64,000 nt of DNA from Phragmites australis (lineage: Eukaryota > Streptophyta > Magnoliopsida > Poales > Poaceae), in contig NC_084936.1 of the NCBI RefSeq assembly GCF_958298935.1, positions 4,657,501-4,721,500 on the forward strand. Direction: 5' to 3'. Shown here one piece after another: positions 45,955 through 57,690 of this stretch (within the stretch, counting starts at the first letter, position 1; every line of letters begins with the position of its first letter). The notes under the pieces are model-generated. The model saw only the letters and a list, made by a program, of their open reading frames with translations, made no database searches and had not been told where the DNA came from. The translations under genes and the position numbers were made by a program.

Positions 45955-46195
45955 TAGAAGGGGACTACTGGTTGAACAGGATGTAAAGCACAAAAATAAA
46001 TGTAGTTCACTTATTTTTATAATTTAAACCATAAGAGAAATAAAGAAAATAAAAATATTAAACAAGCCCTAACATATGAACATAGAGGAACAAGGAACTG
46101 CAGTAGTATTCCTCAAATTATTTGAACATGTGAAAATTTCATATATATTATATTATACTTATCATTTGAATAGAACATGACATTAATTAGCCTTG
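45955..46195 (+). repeat. Direct repeat of 41708-41960
   Basis: Starts AGAAGGGGACTACTGGTTG and runs for about 230 bases with high identity to 41708-41960, ending TTTGAATAGAA..TGACATTAATTAG. One copy is in intron 4 and the other in intron 5 of the terpene synthase pseudogene, on either side of exon 5 and the CACTA element. Confidence 0.85.
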
Positions 46196-46228
46196 AATAT
46201 ACTCAGAAAAAGATAATTACAATAGGGA

Positions 46229-46965
46229 TGTGTCTAAATCTAATCCTAAGGATCTTAGCAAAGCCCTTGTCTGATAAATCTAATCATGACACAAATCTAT
46301 TGTGGATCTCAATGGGTTGTTTATGCTCTTATTCAACTAGGCTTGCTTTGTATTGCTTATCCAGCCTCTCACTTCCATCAATTTGATTCCTCTCCTAGCA
46401 ACCCCTTTGGCATGGGCTTCCTTTTACTTTGTCCCTCCCTCCAGACGTATCTCTTAGTGTTTTGATCTCGACTACCTTATCCAAACTGAAAACAAAAAGG
46501 AAGGGGGTCACATTCGTATGCGCTTCCGTTCAAAGCGCAACCAACAAAATTAGTTGTGGTCTCATGCTGTGCTATATAAACAGGGAAGCCGTCACCTCAT
46601 GGGCTAATGTTTTCTCATGAGGTTTATCCTTCCCCGCACATACCCAAACCCTAGAAATCATTAGCTACGCAGTAGTAGGGTGAAGGCTATCGCCATGTCA
46701 TTCACAACCACAGCATCGATCTACTTCACCGAGCCGGCGACCCGCTCCACCTCACTGGCATACTCGCCTCTACCATTGGACCGACTATCTTCACCAACAA
46801 GTACATCTACATCATCTCGCTACTTCGATCCGCCATCCAGCTCTTCATGGCATCTACGGGCTCCGGTATGTCATCATGCTTCTGTTGATAGGTGTTCATG
46901 CTCTAGGGCTAGTGAATTATGATGATTAGATGAGAAATTAAGCCCAACATTTGGTACCAGAGCCC
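46229..46965 (+). mobile_element. LTR with TATA box and tRNA-Met primer binding site
   Basis: A region of about 720 bases ends AAGCCCAACA (46949) and is followed by TTGGTACCAGAGCC (46951-46964), one base different from the initiator tRNA-Met complement. A TATATAAA box is at 46573-46580. The proposed start TGTGTCTAAATC near 46229 is uncertain because no partner LTR was found. Confidence 0.55.
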
Positions 46966-47824
46966 TCTAGTCCTAGATATGAACCCAATTAACCTCAGTT
47001 AAGATCAATAAGGCCCGATGCATATGTTTTCGGCTCGGATCATTATGATTATGTCATGTTTATGCACATATGTTTATGTTTTGTTATCTGCGATTATGAT
47101 TAGATCCAATTTAGTTTAAATCGATGTAAATGAGATGCAAATTTATCATGTTTAGCCCAAAATTAGCCTCAGGTTAGTTGATTTTGACCTCAGATTAGAG
47201 CATGTTGACTACGTTTTAGGTATGTTTACTTTTGTGCTCGATTTAATGTTAATTGGCATGGGATGGGGCAAATTGAACTTGGGTTGACCGATTGGGGCTT
47301 AGGAAGCATAGAGAAGGAGGGGATAAGATGTTTTTGTGAAGCCCTTAAGATATACCCTCACCCCGAAACCCTAATCCCCAATTTATATCTCAAATCCGAA
47401 ACCCTAGATGGGTTTTTTTCATAAATCTTACCCTAACTCACAAATGTTGAAATCTTGAACCCTATCGCATGAGAAGAAGGCAAACTTACGTTTTTCAATC
47501 GTTTGATGGCCGCCAGAGCTCATGGACCGTTCTTTTCCAGTGTGTTCATCTTCTAAGGCCCTTGATACCCATGGATCCTCTAGGATCTTCTTGCACCTAT
47601 GCGACACCACCGCCACATCTTGCATGTGTGTTCCTTGTTGGGGGTGGTCTCCTTTTCACCATGCGTGGCGGGCACCACCGCAGATCCACGAACAGGACCA
47701 CAATCGAGCATCGTCGCACACGTGCGCCAATGGGTGGATCTGCAGTAGCGCCTTCTTCTCTTTCTCTCTTCTCTGTCTTTCTCTTGATGGTGCTGCCCTC
47801 TCACGGTGCTCTGCCACACCACCA

Positions 47825-47828
<4 letters not shown>

Positions 47829-47894
<66 letters not shown>
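47829..47894. repeat. (TC)33 microsatellite
   Basis: Sixty-six bases of uninterrupted TC. It generates poly-Leu-Ser frames that are artefacts. Confidence 0.97.
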
Positions 47895-47897
<3 letters not shown>

Positions 47898-47899
47898 CG

Positions 47900-48730
47900 C
47901 AAGAAGAACGCCAAGGGAGGTAAGGGCAAGAAAAATAACTCTGTGGAAGTTTTTGTAGATCTACCTCACACTCGTCCCGACAAGCGTCTTGGCTCCTCCT
48001 GGGGCAAGAACTTTATACCAGGCTCTAACGAGCGTGATGGTAAGCCTTGGTGCGACCTCCACCAAACTGACAACCATAGCATCCATGAGTGCCACATCTG
48101 AAAAAAGTTAGTAAAGGCGAAGGTTGAAAAAGTGGCCAAAGGAAAGAAGACCCAGGTTGTAGCCCAGAGTAGCGATTCCAGCTCAAGTGGCAGTGAGGAC
48201 AACAAGGATCCAATGTCTTTTCAGTCGAATAAGAGGATGATCGACCACATGTTTGGTGGGTCTACATCCTACGAGTCTAAAAGATAGTACAAGATGGTAG
48301 CTCGAGAAGTATTAGCTGCCATCCCCAAGGGTTGTCAGGCCGTTAAGTGGTCAATTGTTGAGATCTCCTTCGGCCAAGACGATTGCCCTGATAACTTCTT
48401 ATGGCTAGGCCGCTTTTGGATAGTTATTGAGCCTACGATAAAAAACTACAGGGTCACCTAAGTTCATATCAATCGAAGGAGTTCCCTGAACATTCTCTTC
48501 GCTAATGCGCTCGAAGGGATGCATATCTTCTAATTTGCTATCAAGCTAGTTACTCAAGCCTTCCACGGTATAGTACGTGGATCTTCTACCACCCTATCAA
48601 CCAGATATCGCTCCCCGTTACCTTTAGGAAGCATGACAACTTCCGAACTAAAAAAATATTATTCAACGTGGTTGAGTTCGAGATGACATGCAATGCCATC
48701 TTGGGAAGACCTACTCTAGCTGCGTGAACT
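47900..48730 (+). pseudogene. Ty3/gypsy gag end and protease fragment
   Basis: Starts just after the microsatellite. Plus-strand frames include PWCDLHQTDNHSIHECH, a zinc-finger-like gag C-terminus, then PKGCQAVKWSIVEISFGQDD, SLNILFANALEGMHI and a GIVRGSSTT segment in the order of the aspartic protease region of Tat-type grass gypsy elements. The usual DSG/DGG active-site triplet is not intact and at least four stops interrupt the frame. RT and integrase are absent. Confidence 0.65.
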
Positions 48731-48789
48731 GCTACTACTAGATGCAACAACTAATAGCTACAGTACTATCTATTGTAGCTTCCTTCTCT

Positions 48790-51465
48790 TTGAGGCTGGG
48801 GCGTCGTCGTCATTGATCAATAGCAGTTGGGACCAATGCGGGTAATTGGGCTCTTCATTGGTGTCGTCAACATACTCATCATTGTTGGACCCGTCCTCAT
48901 TCTTGGCGTCGGCCCTCAGGCTCTTACTTCAGCTCCTCATCGCCTTCATTGTAATCATCCTTGTCCTCCTCGGGATCCTCCCACTACTACAGAAACCCCT
49001 ATACATACTACCTCATCTCAGTTGGTTGCTTACGAGCCGGTAGTGATGGAGTATCACTATCGGTTCGTATCAAGGACCGGTACTAAAAGTCCATTCGTAA
49101 AGAACCAACAGTGATAATTGACTATTACTGTCAGCTCTAGTCACGAACCAACAGTGATACTATCACCTCTGATCCTTCTTATGAACCGGTAGTGAAACTC
49201 CGTCAAGTATCATTGCCGCATCAAGTAAGACGAACCAACAGTGATAATGGATGAAAACTTATCTTAAAAAATTCATAATTTTTTCATACAAAGTCACAGT
49301 ATGAAAATCAGATGAGGACAAAATTTATATGAAAATTATAGCCCTCGATGAGATCTACAATTTTGTAGTTGAATTTTTTTTAATTAGAGGTCATTAAATG
49401 CCCAATTAATCATAACAAAGTTTCAGGAAACAAGGATCTATTATGTAAAAAACAGACAACGGAGACACGAAATTAGTGACGGGTCATCGGAACACGTCAC
49501 TAAAGACCCATTAGTGACGGGTCCCACTACGACCCGTCACTAATGTACCATTTAATCGAAACCCGATATAGACCCGCAACTAATGAGTGGTTATTAGTGA
49601 TAGGTCGTAATATGACCCGTCACTGATGATAATAGTGACGAGTCAAGTTGTGACCCATCATTAAAAATAAACTCATTAGTGACGGGTCGTCATAGACCAG
49701 TCATTAGTTACTAATGACGGTATTTTTCTTTTATTTTTCTCTTATTTTTTTATCACCTCAATAACACTAAATGGAAAATAAACACAAGGTTGTGAGAAGA
49801 AAAAAGAAAAAAATATAGAGTTGCAAACTTTGTTGTACTTGTAACACCTAGCATTTATCAAACACTTAAGATACTCATTGTTGTTAATTTTGATTGATTG
49901 GATTGGAGTTGATTATTTATTTTATCGTTGTTATTCTTTTTAGTTGATGTATTTACATAGCCTTTCATTTTAGAATAGGTGGAATGCAATAGGCTATTCA
50001 CAAATATTTTTTAAATTTTCTTTTATTTTTTCTCACCTCAGCAGTACAGAATAGGAACTATTGTACATTTCTTCTCAAATTTGATGTAAGGGGTGGCGGC
50101 TATGCACACAAATGTGTGTTCAAAAAATAGTGCGGAAACATCAGGGGGTGAGAACTCAATCTTCCAAGCCAAATTTGGCTTTGAAATTTTTTCCAAACCC
50201 AATAAACTGGGGGAGAAATGATTATAACTTTTTTTTATATGTCCATAGAGTACAAAAAACGTCAAAATCGGAGTCCGTATGCAAAAGTTATGCTTGTTTT
50301 ACCGAAGACACTCCAGGTCACCTATCAAATTGCGATCATTTGCATGAGATATTCAGAAATTCATAAATTATTAATACAAATTTGGATGAAAAAAAATTAT
50401 ATGTAAAATTATAACCATCAACCAAATTTGGCAAAATGAGTCATTAGTGACGGGTCACGGTTCTGACCTGTTACTATTCTGTCATTAGCGAAGGATCACG
50501 ATTCTAACCTATAACTAATGACCTTCAGAAAAGAAGGTTGAAAGGATAAAATATCCAGTTTCTGTCACAACTACGTGATAGGAGAGGTGATAAGGTGCTA
50601 CGCGCGCGAGGGGGAAGTCGTTGTTTCGATTCCCACGGAACGCAGATTGAAAACAGTGTGAAAAATAGCGTGGCTTGTGGGGTATATGCGATGGGCCTGC
50701 GTTTTGGTTGCTCGGGTGAAAAAATAATTTTTTGACTTTTTTGTGTCCAAAAAATGTGAAAAATGTTCATTAGTCATTAGTAACGAGTAAAGATTATGTC
50801 CCGTCACTGATGACAAACTCATTAGTGATGGCTCATGTCACTAATGATAACCACCTTCACTACCGGTTCTCCGACCAGCAGTGATAGTCGGCGACTATCA
50901 ATGCCCGTTATCCACTGTCGGCTAAAAAACCGACAGTGAAGATGGTTTACCAGCCGATAGTGAAGGAGGTTTATGTAGTAGTGTCCTCCGTATCGTCATC
51001 ATCGCCTTCCTGCTCCTCCTTGGGCTCCTCCTCGTCGGATCCCTCATCGTCGACACCCTTCTCCTCAGGCTTCTCACCATCGAAGCCCTCTTCATCGCCT
51101 TCGTGTTCATCGATGACCTCACCATCGCCCAAATCTGCCTCATCATTGTTGCCATCGTTGTCCTCCTCCTTGAGCTCAGGCTCAGATTCCTTGTCCATAG
51201 GCTCGGACTTAGACTTCTCTTCCTCATGCTCGATCTCCTCCTCGTGGTTTGAGTCCTCCTCGATGCTTGCCTTGCCATCAGTGGCCATCGTTGGCCGCCA
51301 AATCCTCCTCGTGGTAGCCAACCTCGATGAAAAGAGTCACTACCTAGCTGTTGTCGGCCTCTTCATCGTTGTTGGATGACAACATGGACAACTGCAACTT
51401 GAATAGCGGCGGCGGCGGCGAATTGAGAAGTAGGAAGGGCGATAATGAGGAGGAGGCAACCATAG
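48790..51465 (-). pseudogene. Acidic, low-complexity reading frame split by a CACTA element
   Basis: From ATG at 51465 the minus strand reads MVASSSLSPFLLLNSPPP, an in-frame stop, then a strongly Glu/Asp-rich stretch (51321-50984; repeated EE, DDE and GDD). At 50984 the CACTA begins. Removing it and one TCC copy restores the same frame on the other side (TEEDPEEDKDDYNEG, 48981-48930) before a TAA. I do not recognise the protein. It may be part of a repeat or a captured gene. The hydrophobic N-terminal segment could be a signal sequence but is damaged. Confidence 0.45.
48982..50983. mobile_element. CACTA element with TSD TCC
   Basis: Begins CACTACTACAGAAACCCC and ends TTTATGTAGTAGTG, with exact TCC on both sides (48979-48981, 50984-50986). 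Near the tips the subterminal repeats are GAACCGGTAGTGA and ACCAACAGTGATA types. Further in (49480-49720 and 50440-50850) a different repeat, TTAGTGACGGGTC, appears at both ends, suggesting a second CACTA nested inside. The interior has no transposase. A block at 49990-50120 is shared with 30120-30240. Confidence 0.9.
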
Positions 51466-52640
51466 TGTGGATTTTTCAAGAGCGAAGTGAGAGATAGAGA
51501 GAGAGTGAGAAAACCTTAACAGGCTCCCGCATGAATATAAAGCAAGAAGCGATGTTTATTTGGTTAACTGACTCTTCGTATTCCAGACAGTTCTATACGG
51601 GAACCAACTATGATCACGACCATATCACAGACAACTCTCGTAAAAATCTATCTCAAATTATATCACATAATGTTCATTTACAAAACTATCTACGATGTGT
51701 GGCGATATCACAGGCGGCTCCTAAAAGCAACTGTCTCTCCGCCTCTGACTCTCCGCTCTTAGAAGCTCAAATCCCGTTGTGTCAATGCATGCCGCCTCTT
51801 CGCCCTCCAACCCACCACCTCTCCGCCCTCAGGTCCCGCCGGCTGCCGCCTCTCTATCTACTGATCTCCACCCACAGAAGCTCAGATCATGTGACCCGTG
51901 GTCCCACCGCCTGTTATCCCTGTGCGATGTGCAACCTTGGCTCGTGAGTCAAGCCGAGCCAGCTCAAGCTAGCAATGAGCCCAAGCCAAACCAATATTTT
52001 AACTCAGTTACCTAAACGAGAGCCTGACTGTCTCGTCCTCGTTTCCACCCCAGTTTCCCGGACAATAAAAAACTTGAATCGAGAAGCTGGCAACAAATGG
52101 AAAGTTAATCCAGTGCCCAGGCATTTCATGATCGTGAAAATACTCTCATATGGACAGATGCGTAGGGACTCGGGACGGAACATGGTATCTCCTTCCTTGG
52201 CTTCCAACGTTTCTTTAATTCCACGGGTCAGTACAAACGAAACGCGCAAAAAACAAAAACTTAGTCAAACAGGCTATTGTCAACATCGCGGCAGTCCAAC
52301 GTGTTTACATCATCGCGTGAGCAAACCGTTAGCTTAAGTAGCACTACCTAGCTTTGTTCTGTTTTATTTGTCTTTATTGACTTTTATAGTCTTTCAAAGG
52401 TAATTTGGACTACTACTTTTTACATCATTATATCAAAATGTAGTAATAAAATTGTACTGCATTTCTACAAAGAAAAATAGTAATATAGTTTTCATATAAC
52501 CTATCTTTATAATTAGTGATCAAACTTCCACACAAATCCTAAAAGGACAAATAAAAAAAAGAACAGAAGAAGTAGTAGCTACCAATGAGGTATTACAGAA
52601 GCAATAGTCGTTATAAAAAGAAATGTAAGTAGTATGTTCG
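51466..52640. other. Unannotated stretch with an eroded MITE
   Basis: 51.5-52.2 kb shows nothing recognised. From 52215 (AAACGAAACGCGCAAAAAACAAA) it aligns loosely with 57600-57990. Between 52340 and 52565 lies a degenerate copy of the MITE at 57690-57945, still showing CTTTGTTCTGTTTTATTTGTC and its inverted counterpart near 52545. Confidence 0.4.
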
Positions 52641-53005
52641 CAAGAGATCCCCTATGTCTTATATTCTTGAACCCTAGGTTGGCTACTACTCGTCAGCTAG
52701 ACTGTTGAAATGTGTTAGCCAAAATTAAGTCAGCAGTCAAGTGCAGTAAGCTTGGACAGATCGACGGCCCTACAAAAACATGCTTTCGGCACTTCTTAAA
52801 AGTCACATCTTCCTCGCATGTGTGCGGACTGGATATAATATTTGTGACGTGCGTCTTCAGGCTTCAGTGGTATGGAATCTTCTCCTGAAACATCCAGGTT
52901 TTTCAACGTAACATGGAAAAAGTCTGTTGCATGCTGTCTTGTCGTTTGCCGATGTTGTAGAGAAGATGAGCTCAGACGTAATTGGCAAGCCAGAGCGCTG
53001 ATGGA
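52641..53005 (+). promoter_or_regulatory. Orphan terpene synthase upstream module P3
   Basis: Aligns with P1, P2 and P5: TTGGCTACTACTCGTCAGCTAG, AAATTAAGTCAGCAGTCAAGTG, CATCTTCCTCGCATGTG, TGCGGACTGGATATAATATTTG, CTTCAGGCTTCAGTGG, AAAAAGTCTGTTGCATGCTG. It ends at GCGCTGAT, after which copia sequence starts. No terpene synthase exon follows. Confidence 0.65.
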
Positions 53006-53009
53006 TAAA

Positions 53010-54263
53010 TCATATCCATCAAAAACTAATTAGGTCATTCGATAATAAATATTTATTTAGATCTCAGAATAATGATGAATAGATACTAATATCTAAAATT
53101 TCATATTTCAGTATTATGTATTATTAGAGCGCTAATATATCTTATAAATTGCACCAGACCTAACATTATATTTACAAAGAAACCTGCTAGCTATACATAG
53201 CTATCGCAACGGTAACAAAACGCCATTAGACAAGAGTGAAGAATATCCTCAGATATGTCTAAGATACAAATGATTTTTGGTTTATTCTATCAAAAAATCT
53301 AAGACATGACTATGATTGGATATTCAGATGCTGGCTATTTATTTCATCTCTATAATATCATATCATAATGTTAGATCACAGACAAACTTTATATTCTTAT
53401 ATAGTGGAACAACCTTCTCATAAAGTCATCACAACAGCTCTTATGGCTTCTTGTAGTAACCATTCTAAAATAATTGCATTATATGAAGTATCATATGAAT
53501 ATGTCTGATTTCACATAATTGTTAACCACATACAAGAATTATGTAGTATTAATTTATTAGAGTCATCTATAATTATCTATAAAGATAATGATGCTTGTAT
53601 TACTTAAATGCAAACAGATTACATAAAGAGCAATATAACAAAACATATTACCTAAAATTATTTTATCCTCATGAATTACAGGAAAAATGGAGAGATAGAT
53701 ATTTTGAAAATATAGTCATAGGACAATTATACGATTTATTTACAAAGTCCTTACCAACATCTACACTAGGCATACATTCATGGAATTTGTATAAGATGAC
53801 ATCAAAAGTTACAAAGTTCGAGGGGAGTAAACTCCTAAATTATAACATGTTTATGATCATCAGATCATACATATTGTACTCTTTTCCTTTATAATTTTTT
53901 TAATCAAAGTTTCTCATATATGGTTTTTAATAAAGCAATATTGATACAAACATTCATACACACCTAGCTTATCATTTTCTTCTAATTTTCCTACTATATT
54001 TTTAATGAGTTTTTATAGCATATTACAACTATATTTCTCTTTATATTTTTTCCACATGATTTTTGAGCAGATTTCATTGTGCTATATATAGATGACAAAA
54101 TTAATCAAGAGGAGTGTTATCAACCAAAAGTGATTAATAACTGCCAATAGTGAGATGTTTCCCAACGGACATATGTATTCACATCAATCAATGAAAGATC
54201 CAACCGATTCATTCTCTCCATTATCTACCGTTTATTGTCTCTATTACAATTCGATCCTCAACA
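53010..54263 (+). mobile_element. Ty1/copia remnant (RT end, RNase H, PPT, LTR piece)
   Basis: Degenerate plus-strand frames hold, in order, an RT end (LLAIHSYRN...EEYPQICLRYK), an RNase H region (SNHSKIIALYEV, KSNITKHIT, LFYPHELQ, DLFTKSLPTSTLG) and a non-coding tail. A polypurine tract AATCAAGAGGAG (54103-54114) precedes an LTR start TGTTATCAAC (54115), and the LTR ends CTCAACA at 54263. Many stops and frame shifts make it long dead. It lies between upstream modules P3 and P4. Confidence 0.75.
53595..53894 (+). pseudogene. Copia RNase H C-terminal fragment
   Basis: A 99-codon open stretch includes YYLKLFYPHELQEKWRDRYF and LYDLFTKSLPTSTLGIHSW, the hallmark end of plant copia polyproteins. 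The rest of the domain lies upstream in other frames. Confidence 0.75.
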
Positions 54264-55088
54264 AAATGTACTAGCCAACATTAAGTCAGAGTCAGGTGCG
54301 GTAACCTTGGACAAATCGACGACCCTACAAAAATATGCTTTTCGATCGGCACTTCTTAAAAGTCACATCTTCCTCGCATATGGTGCGGACTGGACATAAT
54401 ATTCGTGCCGCGCGTCTTCAGGCTTCAGTGGTACGGAATCTTCTCTTCAAAGTTTGCGTGCGAGGGAAGGTCACGGATTCGATTTTCACATAACACAAAG
54501 ACTAAAAACAATTTGAAAAATAGTGTTGTTTGTGGAGCATATGCAATGAGTTCCTGTGTTTGAGGGCCACAGGTGAAAAAAAATATTTTTTTTGACTTTT
54601 TTGTTTAAAAACGTGAAAAATGTTCATCATTAATAATTGATGAGTCACTATTACAACCCATTACTTATACTCAATCATAGATGACGAGTCATAGTTACGA
54701 CCCGTCATCGATGACCTTCACTAATGACGGATCAAGTTATGACCCGTTATCTATAACCTAATTAGTGACAGGTCTTTACCCATCATCAATGACGGCTTAT
54801 CAGCGATGCGTTCAGAGTGACAGATACGAGACCTTTCATTAATGACAGTTAGCAACCATCACCCATAACTTTTTTTTATGTAGTGTTTCAATATAACTTG
54901 GAAAAGGTCCACTGCATGCTATCTTGTCGTTTGCCGATGTTGCACGGGAGATGAGCTCAGGCATAATTGGCAAGCTAGGGCGCTGATCAAATATCCTTTT
55001 TCAATGGTCGCCTTTGTTTTTCTGAGAAAACGATGGCCGCGCAAGTTGTGCATTATTTGGAGGACATGTCTTAGATTTTGAAGAATGC
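54264..55088 (+). promoter_or_regulatory. Orphan terpene synthase upstream module P4, split
   Basis: 54264-54452 matches P3 from ACTAGCCAACATTAAGTCAG to GGTACGGAATCTTCTCTTC. 54886-55088 continues with AACTTGGAAAAGGTCCACTG, CATGCTATCTTGTCGTTTGCCG, GAGATGAGCTCAGGC and GAAAACGATGGCCGC. The CACTA half-element between them interrupts the module. The right edge is a second CACTA at 55089. Confidence 0.65.
54453..54885. mobile_element. Half CACTA element (TTAGTGACGGGTC family)
   Basis: Repeats such as GATGACGAGTCATAGTTACG and TTAGTGACAGGTC are dense and the segment ends TTATGTAGTG at 54885. Its body aligns with 50585-50850 inside the CACTA at 48982-50983. No left tip, so only the right half survives. 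Confidence 0.7.
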
Positions 55089-57222
55089 ACTACTATAGAA
55101 TACCTCATCATTATCGATTCAAAATGGTTACTAGTGTTGGGTTTTGAACCGGCACTGAAACTATTATTGCCAGTTCCATCCACGAACCGGCACTGATAAT
55201 AAATTATCAGTGTCGATTTTCTGTTATGAACTGGCACTGATACTGATTATCAGTGTTGATTCTAAAATAGAATTGACATTGATAGATACTTGGTAGAAAA
55301 AAAATTATACAATCCAAAATGCATCACATGCACATGCATCCATTCTTCTAATGTTTAGGTCACGATAAACACTTAATACATTAATTCAAACTACAGGCAT
55401 TTATAAAATTACATCAAATATCATTACATGCATAGTTGATATCTAAAATTTCAACTCCAAAATATTACATCAAAATAATTCATTGCATAAATGAGCGCAT
55501 TAGATGTTGCTTCAAATAGAGGTTCCATTGGACTTCTGTAAATAATGAAATTGTTACTATCACACTGAAACTTAAGGTGTGACTGATACTTTCCTTCCCG
55601 GACCTTCCTGCATTGAGGACCAAGTAATGTGTACCCCCATTGCTGGGCAAGAAGACATAAGATTGAAGTCAAGCTATGATCCATCCGCATCCGAGTGTTT
55701 CAGTAAAAATCCTACATACAAAGAGCAACAATGTAGAGGATAAATTTAATATTATGTAAATAATCCTAGCTACAAACTACATGTTCATATCACAAACCGT
55801 TTCAGCTGTATGTAACCGCGAGAGCCTAGGAGTCATTGGAAGTATATCCTCATTCTATTCAAGCGCTTAGCTGTAGTCCGGAAAACATGTATCCAAGTTG
55901 CAGGTTAACCGATTGTAGAAGCACATGTATAGTAGATCTTTTAGTCATAAGTTTTTGGACTGTTTTAGAGTTTGATGTTGTTAAAGTGATATATCCTTAT
56001 ATAGGAAAAGCAATGCTAAAAGAGATAGGGATCTTCATTTTATCACTATCAGCCAATATAGTTGTTACCACAGGTGGTGTGCCATCAAGGTCCGCAATAA
56101 TGTCATGTAGCTATTGTAGATGAGGAAGCAGCTAGATCAATCGGCATGTTAGTTTCTGAATTTGTTAACTGCAAACTGCAATATTAACTGACCTTCTTAT
56201 AATTTATGGCAAAGGGATTTTTATCTATGAGCATGCACATGTATCTAGGACAAGTCATAGGTATCTCTACATGCCCAAAGAAAAAAAATGACAATACCAT
56301 ATCAATCGGCACATGTGGATAATCTCGCAATTATGTCAAGTTACCAATTACAGAACAAGAAAATACCAAAATAGTTACTCACTGGGAAGTGATGGTAATA
56401 TCTAATACACCGATATAGCGATACACATCTAATATCATGACATACATATCTAATAATAAGCCAACATATTTTTAACTAAAATACATATATAATTTCAGGA
56501 CCTAAATTAGCTAACTAAAATTGCTAACTACAATTTGCTAACTACAATTTGCTAAATACAATTTGCTAAATTGAATTTGAGAACTAACCCAGGTGTTTCG
56601 TGGCCCTTTCGGGTAAGAAGGGGATATGCCGTTGAGGATCTTGAGGCTGGGAGTATGAGGGTGGTCATCCGAACCCGAACGACTGGATAGGATGGAGCGA
56701 CCGCTTCCACGGTACCTAAATCTACGCCCTCCACCTCCACTACCGCTACTGCTCACCATGGGAACATCAAGGAGACGACGAGGAGGCGTCCGTAGGCCGA
56801 CGCACGACAAGGACGAGGAGACAGTGGTCGGTGCGTGATAAGAAGGAGGAGGCGGCGGGCTGAAGCACGATGAGGATGAGGACGAGGAGGCGACGAGGCG
56901 ACGAGGAGGCTACGGATGGGGAGGAGGCGGCGGTTAGGGAGGAGGAGCGGTGTCAGGCTGAATGGAGGAAACGGGGAGAGCGGCTTAGTGCTGGATATAC
57001 ATCTAACACAGGCATTAGTGCCGGTTCTAGTTCCTACCGGCACTAATAGTGACTATCAGAGCTGGTTCCAGCCACGAACCAGCACTGATAGTGTCTATCA
57101 CTGCCGGTTCTTGGCGCATTAATCGTGGTTCGTGCGCGGGAGATTAAGAACCGGTACTAATACATCTACAATACTGGTTACGTTCGAACCGATACTGATA
57201 AGACGCTACTTATGATCTGTTC
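55089..57222. mobile_element. Non-autonomous CACTA element, right tip eroded
   Basis: Begins CACTACTATAGAATACC at 55089 with ACCGGCACTGATA-type repeats to 55290. The matching array lies at 57005-57200, ending TTCTGTAGTAATA at about 57222, one or two bases changed from TAGTAGTG. Flanking triplets ATG and ATA are near-identical. The 2.1-kb interior has a GC-rich segment (56.6-56.96 kb) with Arg-rich frames but no transposase. Confidence 0.75.
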
Positions 57223-57690
57223 TGTAGTAATAATACAACCTGTTGAAATTTCACAACCCTTTAAAAGACTTGCTGAGTCCCCAATCCCTTATTGCGAGTG
57301 AAAATAAAATAATTTCCCTTACAATCCCATGGGATTGTGTCAAATCCCTGCCTGTCAAACATGGTCTAAAACTAAAGTAATGCAACTAAGCCCCATTATT
57401 AGATGGCTAGCCATCGGATCCACAATTAATGAGCCTCATAGAGGTTGGCTTATATCCCTCTGCAATCACTGAAGCAAAATTTCGTGTTCCAGGAATACGC
57501 AAACATCTTATCGAACTCCAATACTATTTTCTCAACTGATACATAAAATGCAGATGATGACATGAGAAAATATAAGAGCCAGGAAAGGTTCTATAACGAA
57601 CACGTGAAAAACGAAAACTTAGCTAAATTAGGCTATTGCCCGTCCAACGCATCGAGATCCTTGCACGAGCGAGCCATCAACTTAAATAGT
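57223..57690. other. Non-coding spacer with a short inverted repeat
   Basis: GGGATTGTGTCAAATCCCTG near 57330 resembles TTGGGTCAGATCCCTG upstream of gene 2 (30495), again pointing to shared upstream DNA. No coding signal. Confidence 0.4.

Noticed and set aside
47469..48101. Long plus-strand frame of 210 codons across the TC tract
   Set aside because: The frame depends on a TC microsatellite that stays open as Leu-Ser codons. Only the part after the tract resembles a gypsy gag.
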